From Rhodococcoides kroppenstedtii (GTDB lineage Bacteria; Actinomycetota; Actinomycetes; Mycobacteriales; Mycobacteriaceae), in assembly GCF_900111805.1 (NCBI RefSeq), contig NZ_FOJN01000010.1, positions 104,968 to 168,967 on the forward strand: a DNA stretch of 64,000 nt, written 5' to 3'. The translations under genes were made by a program, and so were the position numbers. Positions 1-8,468 of the stretch are shown here, piece after piece. Position 1 is the first letter of the stretch. Every line of letters starts with the position of its first letter. Under the pieces are notes generated by a model. The model saw only the letters and a list, made by a program, of their open reading frames with translations, did no database searches and was not told the DNA's origin.

Positions 1-822
1 GCGCGCGAGATCTGGTCGGAGCTGCGCCAGGAGAGCAACGTCGACATCGGGTCGATCAGTCTGCAGGGCAACAACACCCGTCGAAAAGCGGTGCTCACGG
101 GATCGGTCGACGGCGCACCGTCCGAAGCGTTGGCCGTGATGAGTCAGGGTGAACTGCATGCTCTCGCGCTCGCGCTCTTCATCCCGCGGGCGACCACGCC
201 CACCAGTCCATTTCGCTTCATCGTGCTCGACGACCCCATTCAGGCCATGGACCCGGCGAAGGTCGACGGGTTCGTCCGGGTGCTGTCGAGGCTCGCCGCG
301 ACGAGGCAGGTCGTGGTCTTCTCGCACGACGACCGGTTGGCGACGGCGATTCGGCAACTCGCCGTCGACGCCCGCCTGATCGAAGTGACCAGAGCTACGG
401 GTTCGGCGGTGACGGTGAGCGAAGCGTCGAACCCCGCGACGCGCTACGTCGACGACGTGTTCGCTCTGGTTCGAGACGAGAACGTGCCGGACGTCGTCAA
501 GCGTCGTGCCTGTCCCGGGCTCTTCCGGTTGGCTTTGGAATCGGCTGCGCAACAAGTGTTCTACGCGGAGCAGTACAGGACCGGCGCGGGCCGCGTGGAG
601 ACCGAGAAGCGGTGGAGCGAGGCCGGTTCGACCCGGAAGCGTCTCGCCCTGGCCGCACACGGGGACGCCGAACGTGACCTCAGTGGATGGTTGTCGTGGC
701 GAACGGAGCGTCACCCCACGTTGCGCATCGCGAACGCCGGAACACACGGCACCGACGTCGTCGTGGATGACATGGCGGTCAAGGACCTGCGCAGCATGGT
801 CAAGGGAATCCTGAACCCGTGA
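1..822 (+). CDS. SMC/ABC-type ATPase, C-terminal part (5' end outside window)
   Basis: The reading frame is open from base 1, so the N-terminus with Walker A lies outside the window. The visible 273 residues hold an ABC-type signature (MSQGELHALALALF) followed by a Walker B of the SMC/RecN kind (FIVLDDPIQAMDP) and a switch histidine region (VVVFSHDDR). These features mark the C-terminal ATPase half of a long coiled-coil ATPase such as those of DNA repair or of ATPase-based defence systems. The stop overlaps the GTG start of the next gene by 4 bp, so the two are probably translationally coupled. Which family it belongs to cannot be decided from this half. Confidence 0.8.
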   Translation, partial: AREIWSELRQESNVDIGSISLQGNNTRRKAVLTGSVDGAPSEALAVMSQGELHALALALFIPRATTPTSPFRFIVLDDPIQAMDPAKVDGFVRVLSRLAATRQVVVFSHDDRLATAIRQLAVDARLIEVTRATGSAVTVSEASNPATRYVDDVFALVRDENVPDVVKRRACPGLFRLALESAAQQVFYAEQYRTGAGRVETEKRWSEAGSTRKRLALAAHGDAERDLSGWLSWRTERHPTLRIANAGTHGTDVVVDDMAVKDLRSMVKGILNP

Positions 823-1169
823 CCACCCAGCCGGCCCTGTCGCTCGCCCACGCCGAGCGACTTCTCGACAGCAGCGGTGTCGCGACGCCGCACTCCGCCC
901 GTCTGGCGGCGGTGTTGGCGCGCCAGGCGTTGGAGGAACTGGTGTCCACCCGGTGCGCGGAACTGGGCGTCGCGGTTCCCGACGCGACGATGCGGTCGAA
1001 GCTCGTCATTCTGCGCGCTCTCGACTCGCAGGATCGTGCCGACGCGGCCGCTCTGGCCTGGAACCGACTCAGCAGCGTGTGCCATCACCACGCCTTCGAA
1101 CTGTCGCCGACCGTCGTCGAGGTTCGTCACCTCTGTGCGGCGGTCGCGACGCTGCTGAAAGGCCCCTAG
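819..1169 (+). CDS. Small alpha-helical partner of the upstream ATPase, unknown function
   Basis: 116-residue protein whose GTG start overlaps the stop of the ATPase gene (GTGA). It is predicted to be almost entirely helical: an N-terminal helix (HAERLLDS), a central helix rich in Ala/Leu (RLAAVLARQALEEL) and a C-terminal segment with a CHHHAFELSP motif. I do not recognise a named family. The tight overlap says it works with the ATPase, either as a partner or as the effector. A HEPN-like fold is possible from the helix content, but the usual R-x4-6-H motif is not obvious. The gene is followed by only 36 bp before the convergent hipA. Confidence 0.7.
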   Translation: MTTQPALSLAHAERLLDSSGVATPHSARLAAVLARQALEELVSTRCAELGVAVPDATMRSKLVILRALDSQDRADAAALAWNRLSSVCHHHAFELSPTVVEVRHLCAAVATLLKGP

Positions 1170-1205
1170 GTAGTGACCTGATCGTGCCTTGCCCGCGATG
1201 TCCGG

Positions 1206-2432
1206 TCAGGAACTCAGGTCGTCGCACCGCTGACGTATGACACGGGCCATCCGTGCTGCTGTCTTGTCGTCGAAGCCGATCGCGCGGAGGCCGTCCACAG
1301 CGGCACGGACCCCGTGTACGACGTCGTCGAGAACTCTCCCTGCTGCTTTGGTCGGGATGAGGTGCCGGGCCGCACCGTCCAGGACGTGCCGGCGATTCCA
1401 ACGGTTGTTGCGCCCGTAGAAAGTGAGAGCCATCGGGTCGTCCCACCCCATGTAAGGCTGCGTGCACAGCAGGTCGTAGGCAGGAGTGACTTCCCAGTGC
1501 CCGCGAGGGTGTCGGCGAACGGAGTAGTTCTTTCCGTGCAGATCACCGTTTCCGATGGCGTACGAGTAGACGGTCAGCCTCAGTAAGTCGAGCGTGGCCG
1601 CGCGAGCGGAACCGCCGCCGCGCTCGACGACGGACGACAACGAGTCGAACACCGTCTCGCTCTTCATTCGATACTTCGCCGAGGGATACAGGGCGTTGAT
1701 CTGGCATGCGTCTTCCTGCGCCAGCGCGGAATCTCCGTCCCGGTCGAATCGCTGGACGAGCAGTCCGGTGACTCCGCGGTCGTCGGTGATCATCTGTGTC
1801 CGCGGAACGGTCAACCCGCACGTCTCGGCGACCGTCATGAAGAAGTGTTCGTTCTCCACCAAACGCGGAAATCTGTTGGTAGGAGCGAGTTTCAGGATCG
1901 CTGCACCGCGTGTGGTCGACACGGGGGACGTGTGCATCTGAGCCGACACTTTGCCCTGCACCCCCGGCAGGCTTGCTCGATCGACGGTGACGGACTCGGG
2001 CCCGGACAATCTGTCGAAGAGGGCGCGAAGGTCGGGGACACGGTCATTGGGGTCGATGGTGCCGCTCCGCGTGGTCAGACCGGTCGATTGCGGTACGACC
2101 CGAACGTCGCCGACGGTGTCGGAACCGACCGCGAGGAGGATGGTGAGGTGATCGTCCTCGGACGTTTTCATTCCGGCGACGATGCCGGACAGGCGAATCC
2201 CCTCGGGGAGAAGGCCGGCGAAGAACGGGGGCACACTGCCTGCACCCGCACTCAGCTGGGTGATCGTTTTCGGGATGGTCCATGCGACGGCGTCCGTGTT
2301 CGGGTCGTCTCGGTAGGCGTCGTCGTACGAGAACACGACGTCGTCACCCGATCGGGCCAAGGTGCCGGCAAGAACGCCACCTTTGTAGACGTCGGCGCTG
2401 GCAACGTGCCGGAGGTCGACCTGCGCGGTCAT
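1206..2432 (-). CDS. hipA: HipA-type serine/threonine kinase toxin
   Basis: 408-residue HipA-family kinase, toxin of a HipBA type II system; in characterised members it phosphorylates a translation factor such as GltX and causes growth arrest. Visible features: an N-terminal HipA domain (VYKGGVLAGTLAR, then FFAGLLPEGIRL), a central ATP-binding part (ILKLAPTNRFPRLVENEH), the catalytic segment GNGDLHGKNYS and a metal-binding segment (VTPAYDLLCTQ). Length is normal for the family. The ATG at 2432 is chosen because it overlaps the hipB stop as ATGA; the longer frame upstream lies inside hipB. Target is unknown. Confidence 0.93.
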   Translation of the reverse strand: MTAQVDLRHVASADVYKGGVLAGTLARSGDDVVFSYDDAYRDDPNTDAVAWTIPKTITQLSAGAGSVPPFFAGLLPEGIRLSGIVAGMKTSEDDHLTILLAVGSDTVGDVRVVPQSTGLTTRSGTIDPNDRVPDLRALFDRLSGPESVTVDRASLPGVQGKVSAQMHTSPVSTTRGAAILKLAPTNRFPRLVENEHFFMTVAETCGLTVPRTQMITDDRGVTGLLVQRFDRDGDSALAQEDACQINALYPSAKYRMKSETVFDSLSSVVERGGGSARAATLDLLRLTVYSYAIGNGDLHGKNYSVRRHPRGHWEVTPAYDLLCTQPYMGWDDPMALTFYGRNNRWNRRHVLDGAARHLIPTKAAGRVLDDVVHGVRAAVDGLRAIGFDDKTAARMARVIRQRCDDLSS

Positions 2433-2686
2433 GGGTTCCGGCCGTCGACGACAGTGCCGGCGCGCGTCATGAGGACCAGGTCGCACCCCAACGCGTCGGC
2501 AATGGCTTGGACGCCGTCGATCTGGGCGGAGTCCTTGCCACCCTCCACGGCCTGAACGGTCGACCGGCCGACCCCCGCCAGCAGGGCGAGCTCAGATTGA
2601 GTCAACCCGAGCTGGAGACGTCGGGCTACGAACGAGCGCGCGAGCGGTGGGTTGTCCGGGCGTCGCGATCGGCGGGGTGTCGCCAT
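2429..2686 (-). CDS. hipB: HipB-like antitoxin, HTH regulator
   Basis: 85-residue Xre-type helix-turn-helix protein (RRLQLGLTQSELALLAGVGR, then STVQAVEGGK). It is the antitoxin that neutralises HipA and represses the operon. The ATG at 2686 has an AGGGGG ribosome site seven bases upstream, better than the longer frame that would start at 2752. Its stop overlaps the hipA ATG. The palindromic sequence about 70 bp upstream is a candidate operator. The C-terminal end (TRAGTVVDGRNP) is short, as in many actinobacterial HipB proteins. Confidence 0.9.
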   Translation of the reverse strand: MATPRRSRRPDNPPLARSFVARRLQLGLTQSELALLAGVGRSTVQAVEGGKDSAQIDGVQAIADALGCDLVLMTRAGTVVDGRNP

Positions 2687-2753
2687 GGGTCCCCCTGTGC
2701 TTGCGTTCGGAAGCGTTGGAAGGAATGTACGGCGTCGATCTCTGTCATTCAAG

Positions 2754-2775
2754 GCTTAAGCTTGCTGACGCAAGC
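2754..2775. promoter_or_regulatory. Candidate HipB operator (palindromes upstream of hipBA)
   Basis: Two palindromes lie next to each other upstream of hipB: GCTTAAGC (2754-2761) and GCTTGC-TGAC-GCAAGC (2760-2775, perfect 6-bp arms). HipB antitoxins repress their own operon through such short inverted repeats, so autoregulation is inferred. The site also lies in the gap to the DUF1801 gene. Confidence 0.5.
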
Positions 2776-2804
2776 ATGGAGTCGCAGGCTCGGGTATCGC
2801 GAGT

Positions 2805-3221
2805 TCAGTAATCGTCCGGGCGTGCCCACGCGATCACGACGAGCTGCCGCAACACGTCGAGGTCGATCCGGTCGAGCGACTTGACGTACACGCAGCCCGC
2901 TCCTTCGGTGTACGTACCCAGCGACGGGAGTAGAGCAGCCCCGTCGGGAAGGTCCTTCAGCCCGTAGAGCGAAAGCTGCGCCTTTCGTGGCGAGAACGCA
3001 ACCCGCGGCCAGATGCCACGCGTCCGCGGGTTGGCCGGTGAGGCATATCGGTAGCTGCCGTACCCGACCATCGACGGTCCCCACATGACCGGGTCGGTGC
3101 CGGTCACCTCGCGGAACAGGTCGGCCAGCCGCAGGCCGTCCACCCGTCGGCGAGCAGGGGTCGCCGCAGCAAGGAAGTCGGCAACACTGGCATCGGTCGG
3201 CTGGGTCTTGATCTCGGCCAC
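2805..3221 (-). CDS. DUF1801 domain protein
   Basis: 138-residue protein of the DUF1801 (YdhG-like) family: an N-terminal helix (DASVADFLAAATPARRR), then DLFREVTGTDPVMWGPSMVG and a beta-rich C-terminus ending DRIDLDVLRQLVVIAWAR. The family is small, cytoplasmic and of unknown biochemical role. GTG at 3221 is preferred because homology-like sequence starts there and the upstream extension is basic low-quality sequence. It is divergent from the HAD hydrolase gene, with about 100 bp between starts. Confidence 0.8.
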   Translation of the reverse strand: MAEIKTQPTDASVADFLAAATPARRRVDGLRLADLFREVTGTDPVMWGPSMVGYGSYRYASPANPRTRGIWPRVAFSPRKAQLSLYGLKDLPDGAALLPSLGTYTEGAGCVYVKSLDRIDLDVLRQLVVIAWARPDDY

Positions 3222-3322
3222 GGACGCATCATCACATGAGCAAGAACGGCGTCGGCATCTGTTCGAGCGGGTGCCAGCGTGCCGTCGCTTTTCCAACAGC
3301 TCGCAGTCGGGTAGCCGCGAGT

Positions 3323-4009
3323 ATGACCACCCCAGCCGCACCCAAGGTCTTCGTCTTCGACGTGGTCGGAACCCTCGCAGATCTGCAGCCCGTGGAGAAC
3401 CGCATGCAGGCCCGCGGACTCCCCGCCGGCTCGCTCGACCCGTGGTTCCGCCACATGCTTCGCGACGCCATGGCTCTCACGTTGGCGGGGGACTACCGCC
3501 CGTTCCCGGACGTCGCGGCGTCCGCGCTGCGCAGCCATACCCGCGGGGCGCTGTCCGACGACGATGTCGAATGGATCCTGGGCGGCTTCTCCGAGACTCG
3601 ACCCCACCCCGACGCCGTGCCTGCCGTCGACGCCGCACTGAAAAGCGGGGCGCGGGTGTTCGCGCTGTCCAACGGTGCGGCGTCGTCGACCGAGGGCTTT
3701 CTCGACCGGGCGGGGATCCGCGACCGGGTGGAGCAGATCCTGTCGATCGACGACGTCCGCGCTTGGAAGCCGTCGCCCGCGCCCTACCGCCTGGCCGTCG
3801 AGCGGGCCGGGGTGCCCGCATCGTCGATGGCCATGATCGCCGTGCACGGGTGGGACCTGCACGGCGCCAGTCGAGTTGGTCTGCGCACCGGGTGGTGTTC
3901 CCGCGAGGAGGGCGTGCTGACGCCGGCGTTCGCGCGCCCGGACGTCGTCGCCGACAGGCTCGACGACGTCGTCCGGGGGCTGGCGACCCCGAGCGTCACC
4001 AGCGAGTGA
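3323..4009 (+). CDS. HAD-superfamily hydrolase, haloacid dehalogenase type II-like
   Basis: 228-residue protein with HAD motifs: motif I FVFDVVGTLAD near residues 9-19 (nucleophile Asp), motif II ALSNGAA (usually S/T-N), motif III KPSPAPYRLA and a final VHGWDLHGASRVG. This pattern is that of L-2-haloacid dehalogenase-like enzymes (HAD-IA), with the substrate unknown. The family often has DxDGT; here it reads DVVGT, as in the haloacid dehalogenase branch. ATG 3323 is chosen since motif I follows directly; the frame is open upstream to 3236. Confidence 0.85.
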   Translation: MTTPAAPKVFVFDVVGTLADLQPVENRMQARGLPAGSLDPWFRHMLRDAMALTLAGDYRPFPDVAASALRSHTRGALSDDDVEWILGGFSETRPHPDAVPAVDAALKSGARVFALSNGAASSTEGFLDRAGIRDRVEQILSIDDVRAWKPSPAPYRLAVERAGVPASSMAMIAVHGWDLHGASRVGLRTGWCSREEGVLTPAFARPDVVADRLDDVVRGLATPSVTSE

Positions 4010-4159
4010 CGGCGCCCTCGATCCGCCCCGCCCATCCGTCCATCACCGTCGCGATGCTGCCGCCGGACGGCTCGCGATACGCCGACGGGGACAAGTCTCC
4101 GACAACCCTGAGCAAGGCCCGCGGCTCTCTCCCGCGCCCCCGTCGTGGTTGCATGGAAC

Positions 4160-4233
4160 TCGACACGGGGTGCCGGGCGGCCGGCTGAGAACACACCCGT
4201 CGAACCTGACCGGGTCATGCCGGCGGAGGGATG
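4160..4233 (+). promoter_or_regulatory. TPP (thiamine pyrophosphate) riboswitch
   Basis: The conserved THI-element core is readable: ACGGGGTGCC near 4165, GGCTGAGA (4183-4190), ACCCGT, CGAACCTGA (4201-4209), CGGGTCATGCCGGCGGAGGG (4211-4230). The P1 3' strand contains the purine-rich GGCGGAGGG that also serves as ribosome site for the ATG at 4239. The natural reading is translational control: TPP binding hides the ribosome site. Confidence 0.93.
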
Positions 4234-4238
4234 TCGAG

Positions 4239-5009
4239 ATGGCGACAGCGATCGCTGATCAGGTGGTGCTCGTGACCGGTGGCGCTCGCGGCCTGGGTGC
4301 GTCGATCAGTCGGGCGTTCATTGCCGAGGGTGCCCGCGTGGTCGTGAACTACCGTCGCAGCGCGGAGTCGGCACGGGCGTTGGTCAGCGAATTCGGGGCT
4401 GACCGGACGTTCGCCGCGCGGGCTGACGTCACCGTCGACAACGACGTCGTCGACATGGTCGAGGCGGCACGGGAGCACTTCGACTCGCCGGTCACGACCG
4501 TCGTCAACAACGCTCTCGTCGACTTCGTGTTCGACGGCGATGCCCGCGCCTCGGTGGAGACCATCGAGTGGGACGCGTTCGACCAGCAGTTCAGGGGTTC
4601 GGTCGCCGGCGCGCTCAACACGACCAAGGCCGTGCTGGCAGGTATGAGAGAGGCCGGATTCGGCCGAATCGTCACCATCGGAACGAATCTCGTGCAGAAC
4701 CCCGTCGTCCCATACCACGATTACACGGCTGCGAAGGCGGCCCTGTTGGCACTCACGCGCACGCTCTCCGCCGATCTCGGTCCCGACGGGATCACCGTGA
4801 ACATGGTGTCCGGCGGCCTTCTCCGAACGACGGACGCCAGCGCCGCCACCCCCTCTGCCGTGTTCGACATGATAGGCGAGAGCACCCCGCTGCGCCGGGT
4901 GACGACGCCGGCCGAGTTCGCCGACGCCGTCCTGTTCTTCGCCTCACCGTGGGCGCGGGCGGTGACCGGTCAGAACCTCGTCGTCGACGGCGGGTTGGTC
5001 AAGGATTGA
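4239..5009 (+). CDS. SDR-family oxidoreductase under TPP riboswitch control
   Basis: 256-residue short-chain dehydrogenase. Rossmann motif TGGARGLG near residues 15-22, NNAL at about 92-95, and a YTAAK active-site motif with the residue 13 positions before the Tyr being Thr rather than the usual Ser (GTNLVQ). C-terminal NLVVDGGL is typical of FabG-like members. The ATG is fixed by the riboswitch ribosome site 8 bases upstream. Regulation by TPP implies a role tied to thiamine or its precursors, but no other thiamine gene is nearby, so the substrate is unknown. Confidence 0.88.
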   Translation: MATAIADQVVLVTGGARGLGASISRAFIAEGARVVVNYRRSAESARALVSEFGADRTFAARADVTVDNDVVDMVEAAREHFDSPVTTVVNNALVDFVFDGDARASVETIEWDAFDQQFRGSVAGALNTTKAVLAGMREAGFGRIVTIGTNLVQNPVVPYHDYTAAKAALLALTRTLSADLGPDGITVNMVSGGLLRTTDASAATPSAVFDMIGESTPLRRVTTPAEFADAVLFFASPWARAVTGQNLVVDGGLVKD

Positions 5010-5122
5010 CGCCTCGGCCCGATCTCCGACACGCGAAGTGCTGAGCGGTCCACAGCGCGGCCGAGATCGCGCGTGACTTGACTGCGCTGTTCCAGCGAGC
5101 AGTTCCACTGACGTAGGTTCAG

Positions 5123-5140
5123 CCGAACCCGAAGGTTCGG
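5123..5140 (+). terminator. Hairpin between the SDR and TerD-fusion genes
   Basis: Perfect 7-bp stem CCGAACC-CGAA-GGTTCGG with a 4-base loop, followed by a short pyrimidine-rich tract (TCCGTTTCC). It lies 113 bp after the SDR stop and 26 bp before the next start. It may be a terminator for the SDR or a regulatory element for the next gene. Confidence 0.4.
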
Positions 5141-5165
5141 TCCGTTTCCGTGCGAGAGTGGTCGC

Positions 5166-6917
5166 GTGATGTTCAGAACGCCGGCGGCCAGCCCCGATCG
5201 TTGGGTGGTGGTCGACGTCGAGACGTCCGGCCTGAAGGCGCACCGGGACCGCGTCCTCAGCGTCGCGGCGATCACGTTGGACGACGACGGCAGGGTGGGC
5301 CAGGAACTGTCCACCCTGATCGACCCGGGGTGCGATCCCGGTCCTGTTCACATCCACGGTCTGACGAGGGAGCGTCTGCGTGGAGCGCCGCGTTTCGACG
5401 AGGTGGCGCCGCACCTGATGACCCTGCTCGCCGGCCGCACCATGGTGGCGCACAACGCCAGTTTCGATCACGGGTTCCTCCACCGTGAACACCTCCGTGC
5501 CAAGGTGACGATGCCGACGGAACACCGGTTGTGCACCCTCGCTCTGTCCCGTCGGTTGCAGCCCGATCTCGAGAATCACACGCTGTCCACGCTGGCGCGG
5601 AGGTGGAAGATTCGGCAGTCTCGGGCCCACGACGCGTACGACGACGCACGCGTACTTGCCCAGATCTTTACGCACAGTGCGCGATTGGCGCGCTCGCTCG
5701 ATCTACCGTTACCCGTGGTCGCCTGCACCGAACGCATATCGGTCTACCCCGACTCCATCCCGCGAACTCCATGCCCGTGGCGGAATCCCGGTCCGTTGGA
5801 CCCGACGGTCGGCCTGGTGCAGGGCATGCGCGTGGTCATCAGTGGCGACACCCGTGTTCCGCGTCTCCGACTCGCCGAACAACTCACCGCCGCCGGCCTC
5901 GACGTGATGAACTCGGTCAGTCGCTACACCAGTGTCGTGGTCTGTTCGGATCCGTCGTCGGACAGCGTCAAGGTGCGTCGAGCCCGTGAACACGGACTCC
6001 AGGTGGTCTCCGAACAGCGAATCCTCGATCTCGTCCGCACAATTCGGCCCGGCACGCCGAAGGCGGAGCGGACACCGGCGGTCGTCGTCGCACCGAAGCC
6101 GACACCTATCGTCGGTCCGTGGGCTAACCGCCGCGTCCTGGTGATGGGCGGAACGCACGGTGAGGCCGTTGTGATGCGTTCGCGTCTCGTGCAACTCGGC
6201 GCGCGTCCTGCCGTCAACCTCCACGCGAGCGTCTCGGCGGTGTTGATCCTCGACGGCGGTGACGGGGATCCGAGAATGCCACGCGTCGTCGAGCGGGGTC
6301 TGACGGTTCTCGCTGCCGACGACGTCGATCGCGCCCTGAACCTGGACGTCCCCGCCGCGGCACCGCTGACCCCGCGCGAGGCCGAGACGACTTATGCGCC
6401 ACAGCTTTCACGCGGGGCCGTCATCGACCTCGAGGCGTCGAGCACCGCGTTCACCATCGACGCCTCGTGGAACGCGTCGGGCCCGACGCTGCCGGTCGAC
6501 GTGGTGGCGTTCCTGCTCACCCGAGACGAAGTGGTGTCCGAGGACGAGGATTTCGTGTTCTACAACGCCCCCGCAACGTCCGACGGTGCCGTCGCTCTGA
6601 CGGTCGACGGCGATCGCGAGCAGGGTGTGCGTCTCGACCTCGCGCTGGTGCCCGACGACATCGAGCGCATCGTGGTCGCCGCCGCGGTTGACGGCGAGAA
6701 CACGTTCGGCGACGTCGGTGCGGTGTCCCTGTCGGTCGCGGGTCCCGAAAGATCGATTGCCACAGCCGTTCTCGATGCGGCGACCACGGAGCGGACCCTG
6801 CTGCTTACGGAGGTGTACCGCCGGGGGACCGGTTGGCGCCTCCGTGCGATCGGACAGGGTTACGACGACGGCTTGGGCGCGTTGGCCGTCCGGTACGGCG
6901 TGGAGGTCGACGACTGA
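5166..6917 (+). CDS. DEDDh exonuclease - BRCT - TerD fusion protein
   Basis: 583-residue multidomain protein. Residues about 10-170 are a DnaQ-like 3'-5' exonuclease (VVVDVETSGL, HNASFDHGFL, HDAYDDARV give the four acidic residues and the His). About 215-290 is a BRCT domain (GMRVVISGDTRVPR), followed by a second, degenerate BRCT-like repeat (NRRVLVMGGTHGEA). From about 410 a TerD domain starts (GAVIDLEASSTAFTIDASWN) with an acidic Ca-binding stretch (DEDFVFYNAP). TerD proteins belong to tellurite and stress response. GTG 5166 is followed at once by ATG 5169; either may be used. It is convergent with the VOC gene. Confidence 0.85.
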   Translation: MMFRTPAASPDRWVVVDVETSGLKAHRDRVLSVAAITLDDDGRVGQELSTLIDPGCDPGPVHIHGLTRERLRGAPRFDEVAPHLMTLLAGRTMVAHNASFDHGFLHREHLRAKVTMPTEHRLCTLALSRRLQPDLENHTLSTLARRWKIRQSRAHDAYDDARVLAQIFTHSARLARSLDLPLPVVACTERISVYPDSIPRTPCPWRNPGPLDPTVGLVQGMRVVISGDTRVPRLRLAEQLTAAGLDVMNSVSRYTSVVVCSDPSSDSVKVRRAREHGLQVVSEQRILDLVRTIRPGTPKAERTPAVVVAPKPTPIVGPWANRRVLVMGGTHGEAVVMRSRLVQLGARPAVNLHASVSAVLILDGGDGDPRMPRVVERGLTVLAADDVDRALNLDVPAAAPLTPREAETTYAPQLSRGAVIDLEASSTAFTIDASWNASGPTLPVDVVAFLLTRDEVVSEDEDFVFYNAPATSDGAVALTVDGDREQGVRLDLALVPDDIERIVVAAAVDGENTFGDVGAVSLSVAGPERSIATAVLDAATTERTLLLTEVYRRGTGWRLRAIGQGYDDGLGALAVRYGVEVDD

Positions 6918-6942
6918 TCGGTCGAAGCCGGGTGCACCGGGG

Positions 6943-7359
6943 TCACCACTGCGGGATGACGTCCAGAATCCACACGACGCCGAACTTGTCGATCAGCTTC
7001 CCGTACAGCGGCGAGAAGCCGACCGGGCCCAGCGGCACCAAGACCGTTGCCCCGTCGGACAATCCGGTGAAGGCCGCGGTGATGACGTCGGAGTCGGGAC
7101 TGCGCAGCGCGCTGTAGAACGCGTTCTCGCCGGGGTGGTACTCGAGCGAGTCCTGGATGTCGTACGCCATGATGCGGAACCCGTCGGGCGTGCTCACCTC
7201 GCCCCACGCCACCTGATCGGCCTGATCGGGCCCCTGGCCCGACGGGGTGTCGCCGTACGGAAAGGCCGTCAGCTCGCCGCCGAACACCGACTGGTAGAAC
7301 TCGAGCGCCTCGCGGGCGTTGCCGCGGAGGTTGACGTGCAGTGCGCTGACGATGGTCAC
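6943..7359 (-). CDS. VOC-family protein, PhnB-like (glyoxalase fold)
   Basis: 138-residue VOC/PhnB-like protein: HVNLRGNAREALEFYQSVFG at the start and FSPLYGKLIDKFGVVWILDV at the end, as in the 3-dmu-9_3-mt / PhnB group. Members are small dimeric metal-binding or non-metal proteins; substrate is unknown. It is transcribed divergently from the WYL regulator with a shared 104-bp gap that holds a palindrome, so it is the probable target of that regulator. Confidence 0.87.
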   Translation of the reverse strand: MTIVSALHVNLRGNAREALEFYQSVFGGELTAFPYGDTPSGQGPDQADQVAWGEVSTPDGFRIMAYDIQDSLEYHPGENAFYSALRSPDSDVITAAFTGLSDGATVLVPLGPVGFSPLYGKLIDKFGVVWILDVIPQW

Positions 7360-7422
7360 GGTGAGTCCTTGCTGTCGAGGTTTCGGCCTCGGTGGCCGCT
7401 GCAGACCACGTTCTCAGTGATA

Positions 7423-7441
7423 TAGGTCAGATCCTGTCCTA
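7423..7441. promoter_or_regulatory. Candidate operator between VOC and WYL-regulator genes
   Basis: A 19-bp near-palindrome TAGGTCAG-ATC-CTGTCCTA with one mismatched pair (T/T) lies in the divergent gap, 22 bp before the regulator ATG and 63 bp from the VOC start. WYL/HTH regulators of this type bind such sites next to their own gene and a divergent target. Confidence 0.5.
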
Positions 7442-7463
7442 GTGGTGCGCGATAGTGGGACGC

Positions 7464-8420
7464 ATGTCGGAACCGTCGTCGCGGATGCTCGCCTTGCTCT
7501 CGCTCCTGCAGCTGCGTCGGGAGTGGTCGGGGACCGTGCTGGCCGACCGCCTCGGCGTCACCCCGCGCACCATCCGGCGCGATGTCGACCGGCTCCGCGA
7601 GCTCGGGTACTCGGTGTCCGCGGTGCGGGGTTCCGAGGGTGGATACCGACTCGACGCCGGTGACGCGGTACCGCCCTTGTTGCTCGACGACGACCAGGTG
7701 ATCGCGTTGACGGTCGCGCTGCAGATGGTCCCAGCGATGGGTGTCGACGTCGGTGACGCGGCGGAGCGCGCCCTGGCCACGGTGCGACGGATCATGCCCG
7801 ATCGAGTACGACGCCGCGTCGACGCCGTCGAATTCGCCTCGATGTCGACAACGGTCGACCCCGTCGATGCGGAAATCCTTCGCTCGATGGGCGAGGCGAC
7901 GCGGGCGCGGGAAGTGGTGCGCTTCGATTACGTTGTTGACGAACAGAACTTGCCGGTGGGTCTTCCGCGCCGGGTGGAACCGCACGGCGTCGTCGGGGCC
8001 GGGTCGAGGTGGTACGTGGTCGGTTTCGATCTCGACCGGGACGACTGGCGTCTGTTCCGCGTCGATCGCATGAGACCGAAGATGCGTACCGGCGTGACGT
8101 TCACGGCGCGGGAGATCCCCGGTGGGTCCGCGGCGGAATTCGTCCGTCGCCACTTCCGCGGGACCGCATCCGGGGAGTGGGCGTGTACCGGAGAGGCGAC
8201 GGTCGTCTTGCCCGCGTCGGCCGTCGCGCCGTTCGCCGGTGACGGCACCGTCGAGAGCCTGGACGACGACCGCTGCCGCGTGCGGATCGGCGCGTGGTCC
8301 TGGGCCGGGGTAGCGGCGTCACTGCTGCGTTTCGACGCTGCGTTGTCCGACGTCGAACCCCCCGAGTTGGTCGACGCGATGCGGACGATGGCCGGCCGCC
8401 TCGAAGACGCCGTTCCCTAG
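7464..8420 (+). CDS. WYL-domain transcriptional regulator (YafY-like)
   Basis: 318 residues from ATG 7464. N-terminal HTH_11 winged helix (VLADRLGVTPRTIRRDVDRL), then a WYL domain (ARAREVVRFDYV, RWYVVGFDLDRDDWRLFRVD) and a C-terminal WCX segment. WYL proteins sense a ligand and act as dimeric regulators. Here the ligand is unknown and the divergent VOC gene is the likely target. ATG 7464 rather than 7455 is preferred, as it removes only three residues and fits the family N-terminus. Confidence 0.88.
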   Translation: MSEPSSRMLALLSLLQLRREWSGTVLADRLGVTPRTIRRDVDRLRELGYSVSAVRGSEGGYRLDAGDAVPPLLLDDDQVIALTVALQMVPAMGVDVGDAAERALATVRRIMPDRVRRRVDAVEFASMSTTVDPVDAEILRSMGEATRAREVVRFDYVVDEQNLPVGLPRRVEPHGVVGAGSRWYVVGFDLDRDDWRLFRVDRMRPKMRTGVTFTAREIPGGSAAEFVRRHFRGTASGEWACTGEATVVLPASAVAPFAGDGTVESLDDDRCRVRIGAWSWAGVAASLLRFDAALSDVEPPELVDAMRTMAGRLEDAVP

Positions 8421-8468
8421 CCTCACGGGCACTCACCTTCGTCGTGTCGGCCGCCGTACGCTCGGCTC

